54,341 nucleotides of DNA. Source: Mastigamoeba balamuthi. Its lineage: Eukaryota; Evosea; Mastigamoebida; Mastigamoebidae. Position 1 is the stretch's first letter. Every line of letters starts with the position of its first letter. The translations under genes and the position numbers were made by a program. Positions 42,072 to 52,208 of the stretch are shown one piece after another. The notes under the pieces are model-generated. The model ran no database searches. It worked only from the letters and a program-made list of their open reading frames with translations, and was not told the origin of the DNA. The stretch covers positions 279,940 to 334,280 of the forward strand of contig CACRSC010000032.1 in assembly GCA_902651635.1 (NCBI GenBank). Direction: 5' to 3'.

Positions 42072-44364
42072 CTAGGCGATGGGCTGCGGCTTGGCCTGCG
42101 GCTGCTGCGGCGCGGCCGCCTTGGCCTGCAGCGTCGGGAGCCTGCGGAGGGGCAGCGGCCTCCTGGGGACCGAGTCTACCGAGGACACCGACGTCGTGAG
42201 CCTCTGCTGCCCCTCGAGCCCCGCAGGCGCCGCCCCCGCGGCCCCCACGTCACTCCGCTGCCTGCGCAGCACCGGCGCCGCTGTGCCCGCTGCCCCCGCA
42301 GCCCCGGGCTCCCCTGCGTCTGGCGAGACGTCCAGGGCCACGCGCGGGTTGCGCGAGAGCAGCTCGGTGGCGAGCAGCGTCTCCGAGTCGTGGCGGAGCG
42401 GGTTGCCCGCGAGCTCGAGGTGCCGCAGCCGCGGGAGCGCAGCGAGCTCGCGGGGCAGCGCCTGGAGCACGTTGCCCGCGAGGCCCAGCCGCACGAGGCC
42501 CTGCAGGCGCGCCAGGGCAGCGGCGGGGACGGACTTGAGGCGGTTGCCCCCGAGCTCGAGCGCAGTCAGCGCGGCCATGGCGCCCAGCTCGGCCTCGGCG
42601 ACGGCGAAGATGACGTTGCGCGAGAGGTCGAGCCGGCGCAGGCGCGTCAGGCGGGCCAGCGAGGCCCACGGGGGGTACATGAGCGAGTTGCCCGCGACGC
42701 CGAGCTCGCGGAGGGCCGTCAGCTGCGCGATCTCTGCCGGGAGGCTGCAGACGGTGTTGCGGAGCTGCGCGGGGACCTCGCGCTCGGGCCGAGGCGGGGC
42801 GTTGCCGAGCTCGAGGACCTCGAGGGCCGTCAGGGCGCCGACCCACGTCGGCAGCAGCGCGACGCCGCAGTTGCGCGCGCTGAGGCGGCGGAGCAGGCGC
42901 AGCGACGCCAGCGACGGCGGGAGCGCGCCCAGCGGGTTGAAGTCGCAGGCCAGCGACTGCAGCAGCGGCAGCTGCGCCAGCGGCAGCGGACCCGCCAGCG
43001 CGTTGCACTCGAGCCCCAGCTCGGCGGCGCGCCAGTAGTCGGCGTTGGAGACGTCGAGCTCGCGCAGCGACCGCGGCAGCGCGCCCCAGGCGCCGGGGCC
43101 CTCGGGCAGCGCGCTGATGCGGTTGTGCTGCAGGTCGAGCCGCGCGAGGCCCTCGAGGCCGCGCAGGGCCGCCGGCACGTCGCAGAGGCGGTTGCGCGCC
43201 AGCGAGACGCCGCGCAGCGAGCGCAGGGCCGCGAACGAGGCCGGGAGGTCCGCGAGGCGCACGTCCGTCAGCCGCAGGTCCTCGAGCGCGCACATGGGGG
43301 CCGCGGGGCCGCCGAGCGACGCCGCCATGTCCGCGGACAGCGGGAGGCCCGGGCGGCCGCCGACGGCGAGCCGCGCGAGCGAGGGCAGCTCGTAGGCCTC
43401 GGCGGGGGCCTGCAGCAGCGGGTTGCCGTGCAGGGTGAGCTCCTCGAGGGCCGCCAGCCTGCGGAAGCCCTGCGGGAGGCCCAGCAGCTCGTTGTGGTCC
43501 GCGCGCAGCACGCGGAGCTGCGACATCGACGCCGTCTCGGGCGGCAGCCGCGCGAGCGCGTTGGACGACACGTCGAGCGCCTCGAGGGCCGCGAGGGCCG
43601 AGGCCGCGGAGCTCGGGAGCTCGCGGATCGCGTTGCCCGCGACGCTGAGCTCGCGGAGCGCGGGGAGCAGCTCCCAGCCGCTCGCGGGGAACTCGGCCGA
43701 CGCCGACTGCGACTGGCGGTCCCACACGAGCCGCCGCAGCGAGCGCATCCGCGAGACGACCCGCGACATCTCCGCGCGGAGGCTCAGCGCGTTGCAGCCC
43801 ACGTCGAGCGACGCCAGCGCCGCGATGTACGCGAGCGTGTCGGGCAGCTCGCGGAGCGCGTTCCCGCGGAGGCTCAGGTCGCGGAGGAACACGAGCGCGC
43901 AGACCGCGGGCTGCAGCCTCTCGAGCCTGCACTCGTCGAGCCGCAGCTCCGAGACCCTGTCGGGGGCCTCGAGGGCCTCCTCGAGGCTCGCGGGCCCCGC
44001 GGGCTCGCCGTCCGCGCACTCCTCGCTGTCCACCCGCACGGGCCGCGTCAGCGACAGCCTGCGCTCCCGCCGCGCCGACGCGGGGGCCGAGACCGGGGCG
44101 CCGGGGGCCTTGGGGCCCGCGCTGGGCGCGAGGGTCGCGGGGCCCGCGAACACGGAGCTGCTGCGTCCGCGGACCGCGGGTGTCAGCGGCCGCGGGGCGT
44201 CCGTGTCGTCCGCGGGGCTCGCGGACCGCCGCGTGGCCGCGGGCTCCGACGACACCGCGGCCGACGCCGGCGGCGGCTGCGACTTCCTGGCGCTCAGCCT
44301 CCTGGGCACAGAGACCCTGCGACCGCAGTCCGCGGAACCCGCGGAGCCCCAAATGAGCGAACAT
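42072..44364 (-). CDS. Leucine-rich-repeat protein
   Basis: The main frame (to 44309) encodes about 745 residues: an Ala/Pro/Ser-rich basic N-terminus, then about 18-20 leucine-rich repeats of the typical LxxLxLxxNxLxxLPxxL form (LRDLSLRGNALRELPDTL, LEALDVSSNALARLPPETA). A Ser/Arg/Pro-rich tail follows with possible phosphorylation sites (SVSSVDSVPRRPLPLRR). There is no signal peptide or membrane segment, so it is probably a cytoplasmic scaffold like Shoc2/RSU-type proteins. The start is unresolved: the frame opens at a GTG, whereas the only good ATG (44364, MFAHLGLRGFRGLRSQ) is one base out of frame. A 148-bp tandem duplication ends just inside this start, so a hidden intron or an indel is likely. 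Confidence 0.75.
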
Positions 44365-44608
44365 TCATCCCCATCTCCGCACTACCACAACATCGGTCTC
44401 CCCACGGTTCCCCTCAATAACCCCCGCGGTGTTTACAACGTTATTCATGATGACGTGCGAGACCCTGCGACTGCAGTCCGCGGAACCCGCGGAGCCCCAA
44501 ATGAGCGAACATTCCTTCCCCATCTCCGCACTGCCGCAACATCGGTTCTCCCCACGGTTCCAGCCCAGAATCCCTCGGTTTTTCCAACGGGGTTTTTTTT
44601 CATTATGA
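44313..44608. repeat. Tandem 148-bp duplication spanning the LRR promoter and start
   Basis: Copies 44313-44460 and 44461-44608 abut directly. Both contain the complement of ATGTTCGCTCATTTGGGGCT followed by the same first codons and a shared upstream CCACGGTTCC / TCTCCGCACT region. They differ at scattered bases, so this is an old event and not an assembly overlap. Confidence 0.8.
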
Positions 44609-45198
44609 CGTGTGCGGAATTCCACTCTGGCCTGTCCGGATTTCGGGGGAAAACCGAGGGCTGGGAGGGCGTGCCTGGCCTGGACTGGGGCCCTGCGCTC
44701 GGAGGCGCGTGGGGAGTCGGAGGTGCGGCGCCTGAGGGCGGGGACGGGCTGCAGCGGGGGCTGCGGAGGGGCCGCCGAGGGCAGCGAGGGCTGCGGAGGG
44801 GACGCCGAGGGCTGGCCGGGGGCGCTGACGAGCAGCAGGGGGGCCAGGGCGCGGGCTGCCGCCGAGGGCCCGCCGGCGCCGGGGGTCTCGGGGGGCGCTG
44901 AGCCCGCGCGGGGCAGGACGCCAGCTGCTATCGATCCGCCGCACCCCACCTTCGCTGCTGCGCTATTTTCGGGCACAGAATCTGAGGGAGAGAATCTCGC
45001 GTAGATAGATCTTTCGAGGCGGGACTATCTTGGAGAGATCTGTCACGGGGCAGCTCCACTCTCTCGTTCTGAGCTGCTTGCGTAGTGGGCTCGTGATTGG
45101 GGCGCCATTTGAAAACAAATAATCTGCCATGTCGAAAAGATGAAATTCACTAATATCGCCCATTACCCCTTTTTTTAATTTTTGGCGCGCAAAACCGA
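44609..45198. other. Divergent intergenic region
   Basis: 590 bp between the LRR gene (minus) and the CX5R protein gene (plus). A Pro/Ala-rich minus-strand frame (44365-44976) might be an upstream exon of the LRR gene, but I found no splice support. The last 200 bases are AT-rich and promoter-like. Confidence 0.4.
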
Positions 45199-46840
45199 AT
45201 GAAGCGCCCAGCGGCACCTGCGTCTGCGTCCGAGGCCCCGGGAGCAGAGCCGCAGCCCAAGCGGAGGGCGTGCAGGAAGCGCGGGCAGCGGGAGGAGGAG
45301 GAGGAGGAGTCAGAGGGCGGGGGTCTGCGGGTGCTGCACACGCGGCTGTGGGCTGACCGCGAGGGCAGCGCAGAGGGCGGGGGGCGCCTGCACCTCGTGG
45401 GGTCGGGCGCCGGCGTGGAGCTTACGAGGCCGCTGCTGCAGGGCGCCGGCGTGCCTGCTGGCTGCCCGCGCATCCTCCTCGACTGCCGCTCCGACACGGT
45501 GAGACTCACACACACACACACACACACACTCTCTCTCTCTCTGTTCTGCGCTCTCTCTCTTCTCTCTGTGCTCTCTTTGTTCTGTGCTCTCTGTACTCTG
45601 TGCTCTCTGTGTGTGCTCTCCCTGTTCTGTGCTCTCTGCTCTCTGTTCTGTGCTCTCGTACTCTCTACTCTCTTTGTGCTCTTTGTGCTCTCTGTGCTCT
45701 CTGCTCTCTCTGTGTGTGCTCTCTTCGCTCTGCGGGCTCTCTGGCTGCCCTGGTGTGCTGCTGCCCTCTGGCACTTCTCGCTTGTTCCCCTTGTCTGCCT
45801 CTGGCGCCTCTGTCTCGGCTGTCGCGGGGCCGTGAGGTCCCCCAGGCCACGCTGTTCGTGGCCCTTGTCTCTTTGGTCCTGTGCTGCGCTTGGCACCCTC
45901 GCCTCACGGGCCCCCGCCCCTCCACCCCAAGGTGCAAGGCGCTCCCGAGGGCTACCAGTACGTCTTGGCGCACCTGGTGGTCGAGAGCACCGCCCCCGAC
46001 GTGGTCGAGACCAACGCCCGCAGCATCGCCAACGCCTTCGAGGACCTCGCCCTCACCATCGACCGCATCGACGACGACGCCACCGCCGCAGCTGCTGGTA
46101 CCTGCTCCGCCAGCCCCTTGCTCCTCCGCCCTGCCCTCCAGGCTTCATCGGCCCTCAACTGACAGACCGCACTTTGCTGCAGCCACCGTCGGGCCTGCTC
46201 CTGCCCCGGTCCCTGTCCCTGCCCCCGCATCCACTCCTCCGACGCTTCCCTCTCCTGCCGCCTCTGCCCCCGCCGAGGCACCAGCAGCAGCAGCCGCACC
46301 AGCCGAGGTGCCAGCAGCAGCAGCAGCAGCAGCAGCCGCCACGGACGAGGCAGCACGGGTGCGGCAGCAGCCCGACATTGTGGTGCACGTGGTGTGCCAC
46401 TCGGGCATCAACAGGTCGCAAGGAGTGACGGCGCTGCTGGCGTCACTGCTGGCCAACGGATGCTATGCCAGCGACGTGACGAAGGAGTTCAGCAGGCTCA
46501 CGGGCATCGACATGACCAAGCCCCGCCAGCTGCGCCAGACGAGCCAGAGTCGGCGCAAGACGATAGACGAGATGTGGGTCGACCTCGTCCCCCGCGTCGT
46601 GCGCTGCTGCCCCCCTCCCCCCTCCCACGTCCGCGTGCAGCTGCGCGTGCTCACGCAGATCCCTCCGGGCCCTCGCACGCGCACGCGCAGGTCAATTACA
46701 CCAACGTAAAGAAGCTCGTAATGGCACGGACCGAGGCCAGGACTGCCCTCCGTGCAGTCTCCACTCTCGCTGCAGAGAACAGACGTCTCCAGGAAAGTCT
46801 ATCCGGGATTATTCTGCGCCTGAACGCCAAGAACATCTGA
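45199..46840 (+). CDS. Divergent dual-specificity-phosphatase-like protein (CX5R)
   Basis: Exons 45199-45498, 45932-46097, 46183-46598 and 46691-46840 give 343 residues with phases closing. A basic nuclear-type N-terminus (PKRRACRKRGQREEEEEE) is followed by a DSP-like fold outline: RLHLVGSGAGVELTRPLLQ, PRILLDCRSDT, EGYQYVLAHLVVES. An Ala/Pro-rich insert comes next, then the signature VVHVVCHSGINRSQGVTALL. The CX5R loop (C-HSGIN-R-S) is intact, but the His that usually precedes the Cys is Val. A helical, charged C-terminus (AENRRLQESLSGIILRL) may be a coiled coil. Phosphatase activity is plausible but uncertain. The first intron carries AC and CT microsatellites. Confidence 0.5.
45505..45740. 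repeat. AC and CT/CTGTG microsatellite in an intron
   Basis: An ACAC run at about 45507-45528, then CTCT, then a degenerate CTCTCTGTGCT array to about 45740, all inside intron 1 (45499-45931) of the CX5R gene. Confidence 0.85.
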
Positions 46841-47857
46841 TTGCCTACACTTCTGCCTGCTGCTTGAGCAGAGGAGACCCCCCCCCCCCCAGCCATTGCT
46901 TCCACCCGAGAACAAGGGGACCCGGATTTTTGCCCGTCAATTTGGGTGTGCGCCTGCCTGGCTGTGGTTGAAGAATGCTTGGGGGCTCGTCCGTGACCAG
47001 AATACCCGACCCCCAAGCAACACACAAACAACAGGAATGGCTCAGCCACTCTTTGTGCTGTTGATTTGTATGGAGAGGTGGCGATTCATGTCGTAGGTCA
47101 CTCATTTATAGTTGCCCCACAAAAATGGCAGTATGGCAGTCCCAAATCACGCCGAGCCATGTGTGAAGAAACAGTGAAAGCACACTGCATAGAATAGGAT
47201 TGCACATTGATTGCCACATTATTTTTTAAGCTGTGTGGGCGGACTTTTGGCTGTGGCTGTGTGATTATGCAATAGTGCAAGTCACGTGGGCAACCTCAGG
47301 GTGACCCCAAATCACTGCTCGCCAACCCAACCTTCTCCAAACCTGCAATCCGTAGTTCAGAGTCCCCTCCCAACACCCTTCCTGCCTGCTGTGGGCATTG
47401 GTATAGAGTGTACTGAAGAGCACGTGCAGGCCAGGGCCCCCCTGCTGCGTCTGTCCAGCCTCTGTACGATGTGTAACATCGTGTAGGTGTCCAGCACCTC
47501 TAAGAGACTTGTAGTGGCCATGGGCAGTAAGAGGGAGGGGCCCCTGATGGCTGTTATTGGCACGATCGTTCCAGGACTTGCTCAGCAGCGGCTGAAGATC
47601 TGGAGGGGATGTGCCCGTCGTCCGCCCAGCATGTGTTCTCGATTTCCTGATGTGGAATGGGGTCCGACGCCCGCTATCGGCCTGTGCTGCCGGGGCACCC
47701 GGAAACCACATTGGGACAGCGACAGCGGCTGGCCCACAAAAGCTATGCACCACGACTCCAAACGCCCTTGTTGCTGCTGCCTCTGCACAAACGTGGCCGG
47801 CATGGGGAAGGCAGGGGCACAGGGAGCAGCCAGGCAGCGGCAGCAGTGGCGCTGAGC
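46841..47857. other. Intergenic region between convergent genes
   Basis: 1 kb between the CX5R gene and the second fucosyltransferase. Part of it is AT-rich. Open frames on both strands lack protein-like features; I see no gene. Confidence 0.45.
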
Positions 47858-49903
47858 TCAGGGCACCCGGGTGATCTTGGGGGGCACCCAGGGCTCGTCG
47901 ACAAGCACGACCTCGAGCTCGGCCATCCGCTCCAGCGCCTCCACGTCGGCGTCGCTCTGCACGCGCCTGTCGCGCTCGAACCGCCCGTAGACGCTCGTCA
48001 CGACCAGCTTGGCCGCCTCCCGCCCGTCGCGCAGCGCCTCCACCGCCTCGCGCTGCAGCGCCGCCAGCGTCCGCTCCCGCAGCGCCACCGGCCGCGTCCA
48101 GAACTTGCCGCGCTCGCGCACGTATAGCGGCAGCAGCGAGCCGTCGCCCGCCCAGTCCGCGGGCATGCGGTAGCGCGCGGGCCGCGCCTCGGGGCCCACC
48201 TCGCGGCTGTGCAGGTCCGCCACGCGGATGCACAGACGGCAGCTCGAGTGCACCAGCGACAGGTCCATCTTCTCCCGGAAGACCTGGTGGGGGTCGTGGG
48301 GTGGTGGGGTGCCCGGTGACGTAAGTCGCGCTGTTGACGTGGCGGGCGTGGCGGATTTCTGCGGCGCGCCTGCGAGGGGCCCTCGGTCTTCCACGAGAGG
48401 TACTCGTTGTAGGCCGTCTCGTTCTTGTCGAGGTAGAGGAGGTACTTGGCGAGCTCCTTGGGGCTCCTGCGAGTGCGCAAACGTCGAATCAACTGGTCAG
48501 AATACCGCCAGATTCCACCACCACGCAATATCCAGGATTCCCCGTCAGATTCCCATATCAGCAGAGATTCCCTGCTTGCTCACGCAAAGTCGTGGACCGA
48601 GATGGTCGCGTGGTTCGACGGGCTGAACTCGTGCACGTTCTTGATCCCCATGTGTATCGGGACGCTCCCCGCCACAAACGGCCCGAACAGCTTCTCCGTC
48701 ACTGTGTTCCGCCATTGGCGGCTGATATGAGAATCCGGGAATCCAGATATCTCTCGCGAGAGATAGAGGTATCTCCGCGTGGACAGAAAAATCACCGTAA
48801 TTCTTGCAGTTGCTGTTCTCCATGGCCGCCGTGAACTTGTAGTGCTTGATGAGCTCGTTCTTGGAGTTGACGTAGTGGCCGCCGTCGTTGGCAGACGGGA
48901 AGTCCTTGTTGTGCAGGCACCTGCCGAACGAGTGCACAGTGACGCCGTTGTTCTGCAGCTCCTTGATGTACTCGAGCCTGCCAGATTCTTCTTAGGAATC
49001 GCGATTCCCGGATCTTCTCCCTCCGCCGAGGGAGATTTGGATTCGCGAGATATTCGGCCTCACCTGTTGTTGTGCGCGCCGCAGTTGCTGATGATCACGG
49101 CCATCATGGCCCCGGCCGTCTTGGGCGAGGGCTTGGCCATGACGTCGTACTCTGCCCAGCTGTAGTACGGCAGCGGCACGTCCGAGTCGAGGTCGTACGA
49201 CGCCACCATGTCGTATCCCTGACGTCACGCGATTTCAGCGGGCAGATTCCGGAATCAGCCGCATTAATGCCCCGGAAATATCTTTCGTTATGCGCGGCCG
49301 TTAATTGGCGCGCGCGCGCTGGCGGACCTTCTTGCGGGCCTCTGCGGGGTCGAGGATGCCGTAGTTGACGACCGACTCCATGGAGAAGACGACGTCCTTC
49401 TGGTGGCGCGGGCACTTCTTGGGCCCCGCGACGCCCGAGGAGCCGGGGATCTTGTCGACGCGGGCGTCGTAGTAGGCTGCGGCCCTGCGGCTGCGGGGCG
49501 TCGCCAGCACGCAGGGCACGTCGCAGTGCTCCCAGGGCATCTCGTCGCGGCCGTTGCGCAGCTGGCCCATCACCACCACCACCGGCTGCCGCTCGTAGTC
49601 GCGCCCGGGCGCGAACACCGCGCAGCCCTCGGGCAGGGGCTCCTGCGGCCGCCGCTGCGGGGGCTCCCCGTCCTGCCCGGGCTGCTGGGGCTGCAGCTGA
49701 TGCGACTTTTGCTGCGGCTGCTGTGCGGGCGGCGCGTCTGCGATGGGCGCCGGAGGGGCTGTGGGGGCCGGCGCGTCGCTCGAGAGGTAGTAGGCGGCGC
49801 TCAGGACCCAGACGAGGGCCACGGCCAGGAGGGCGCGCGGCGCCCACGAGGTGCTCACGCGGATCTGCGACGGCGGGCGCGCGCGCGTGCGACCGTGGAA
49901 CAT
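47858..49903 (-). CDS. GT10 alpha-1,3-fucosyltransferase-like protein, second gene
   Basis: Six exons (49328-49903, 49064-49218, 48796-48977, 48584-48701, 48370-48466, 47858-48283) total 1,554 nt, 517 residues, with every phase closing. A type II anchor (APRALLAVALVWVLSAAYYL) is followed by a Pro/Gln-rich stem. The catalytic part has GYDMVASYDLDSDVPLPYY, FTAAMENSNCKNYVTEKLFG, VPIHMGIKNVHEFSP and HDFASPKELAKYLLYLDKN. These match plant and invertebrate core-fucosyltransferase motifs. A C-terminal extension of about 140 residues contains SCRLCIRVADLH. The enzyme should transfer fucose from GDP-fucose to Golgi glycans. The last intron (48284-48369) appears to use a GC donor. Introns are AT-richer than exons. 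It is more complete than the GT10 gene at 19229. Confidence 0.85.
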
Positions 49904-50128
49904 CTCCTCCCAGGGGTTGAGATTTGGCCTGCGATCTCTTCTACGGCCGTATCCCCCCGCAGAAGATTCTTTTAACGTCTCCAAACTGCCACCTGGGACC
50001 GAGCGAAGCGGGAAGCAACGTGCCAACTGCTGTGCCCAAACCGACCTCCCGACCACAGGGGACCGACATAATCAACGACGACGGGACGGTAATTAGAAAA
50101 ATCGACAACGGTTTTTGCCTTGGTGGCT

Positions 50129-51737
50129 CTACGCCCTTACGGGCACCCCAGTGATGTTGTTCACAGTCCTCCAGCCGAGCTGGATCCAGTAGTTTGTGAT
50201 GTTGTGCCTGATGGCCCCGTGGTCCTTCTTCTTGTGCGTCGCCACCGAGTCGCCGCCCAGCGCGCCCCCGTTGACGTCGCACCACGTGCTCGAGTCGCTG
50301 GGGGGCATGCGGGGCACGATCGTGCGTATGCCGGCGAGCAGCTTCAGCGAGGCCGAGAGGTCGATGTCCTCGCCGTTGTCCCACGACGGCATGCGCGTGC
50401 TCCAGTAGTACTGCAGCCACTCGGTCCGCAGCAGCCACGCGTGGCCCCCGATGTCCACCTCCGTGTCCTCCATCGAGTACCCCGCGTCTGCGCACCACGA
50501 GCAGCCCCACAGCCCCGTCGGCGTCACCATCCTGGTCGCCCAGTCGCGTGCAGCAAGTCAGCGACGACGATTGAGGGCATGGCCGAGACTGGGATTCCAG
50601 CCTGTATTCCCTCTCCCTCGCCGGCAGGCAGCCAAGTCTGGGCAATCGCAGGTAAGGACAGCCATGACTCGGATACCCACGACCCAAGGCACGAACAGCT
50701 GCGCCCGCACTACAGCGCATACAGCGGCCAGAGTTTGTCCCCTTCGTGCGACAAGGTGGAAAGCACCGCTTGGCAGCTTTTCGCTGGCATTTCCAGGACG
50801 GTGGACAAGCACGGAAGCAAGCGGCCACAGCAGACCGACTGGCCGAGGCAGCCGCGACAAGGGGCGAGGGAACGAAGGCGAGGCACACGGACGAGGGGAG
50901 GGGGGAGGGGGGCGTGTGCACCTGCCGACACCAGCCACGAGGGCGTTTTGTTCTCTTGACGCGCGGATGCCCGTCTCGACGAACCTGCGCCCCGGGATCT
51001 GGTCGTCGTCGAGCACCAGCACGTACTCCGTGTCCATCATCAGCGCCACCGCGAACCTGCTCCCGGGCCAAGCAGCGCGTGGGGATGGGAAGGGAAGGTG
51101 AGGAAGGGGCGTGTGAGGTGACAGCGTCAGGCTGGTTTCCGGGAATTATGACTCAACGCAGGCAAAACGAAGCCGCCGCTGACCTGCCGTGGAACTTGAA
51201 GTTGCGCGTCGACCGCACGAACGACACGTTCTCGTTGTCGGCGAACCGGTCGGCGACGCCGGAGATGTCGACGTGGCGGCCGTTCTGCCAGACGACGACC
51301 TCGGCCGGGGCGTGCGTCTGGCCCAGCACGGCCTTGAGCTGCGTCTCGAGCGTCGTCCGCCTGTACACCGTCAGCACGACGCCCACCGACCCGGGCGCCA
51401 CCCGCCGCATGGCCATCACCCCGCCGTCCACCGCCCCGTAGTCCATCGCCCGCGGCACCGGCACGCCCCCTCCGGCGCCCGTCGACGACCGCACCGGTGA
51501 CACAAAAGTCGCATCGGAAGAGGAAATCCCCGGATTCTCCGATGATGTGGGATTCTCCGATGACGTGGCGGATGTGGCAGCGGGGGGCACGCGGGCCGTG
51601 TGGGCCCCGGCGAGGACGGGCTGCTGCTGCTGCGGGAGCGGGCAGGAGCCGGGCCAGAGGGTGAAGGAGAGCATCTGGGAGAGGGAGAAGACCGCGAGGA
51701 CAGCGGCGATGAGGGACTTGCTGGGGAGGGGGGCCAT
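50129..51737 (-). CDS. GT-A fold glycosyltransferase, type II membrane protein
   Basis: Exons 51184-51737, 50922-51056 and 50129-50531 give 363 residues with phases closing. Anchor at residues about 8-28 (SLIAAVLAVFSLSQMLSFTLW), then a Ser/Pro/Gln stem. The catalytic domain reads VGVVLTVYRRTTLETQLKAV, VVWQNGRHVD, YVLVLDDDQIPG (DxD metal site) and PSWDNGEDIDLSASLKLLAG (ED catalytic-base region). These are GT2-like or EXTL/GT64-like features; donor and acceptor are not predictable. Several NxS/T sites suggest a lumenal location. It lies head-to-tail with the GT10 gene, 225 bp away, suggesting a small glycan cluster. Confidence 0.7.
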
Positions 51738-52208
51738 GGCAGCGGCTCGGGGGCCCCACGTGTCCGCTCTTGTCTAGTAGAGCAGAGAATTTTGTGACCC
51801 AGAATCTGTCCGATCTGGACGCCCACCAAGATAGAGAAATCGAGAAATCGAGCAACCGGCGGTTTGTGGCGTCGACCGAGCGGACGGGCTCCGCAGGAGA
51901 AGGGGGCCTCGCTGCATTCAATCAACAGGAGCTGCTATTCGGGCCCGCGGCAGCGTGCAGCGTGTGTGGCCATTTTGGTATTCCGTGGTGTTATTCGAGA
52001 ACAAACATGTAATAGATTTTTCGAAAAAATGCCTCAACAAGATTCTTTTCCACAGGGGGTGCAACGTACATGCACGTTCAGCAGTGCGCACCTCCCTGTG
52101 CGCGCATGCCCCTCCCGCCACATAAAACACACGCGTTGCTCCCCGCAGATACTCCACCACACCGTAACACACACTGAGACCAGCAAGAACCCCAGAAGCA
52201 CGCCCCAA
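51738..52208. other. Divergent promoter region
   Basis: 471 bp between the GT-A gene (minus) and NUBP1 (plus). AT-richer around 51960-52040. No gene seen. Confidence 0.5.

Noticed and set aside
41892-44420. An 842-residue plus-strand frame over the LRR gene
   Set aside because: It is a regular Arg/Glu/Ala-rich shadow of the leucine-rich repeats; the opposite strand has clear LRR motifs.
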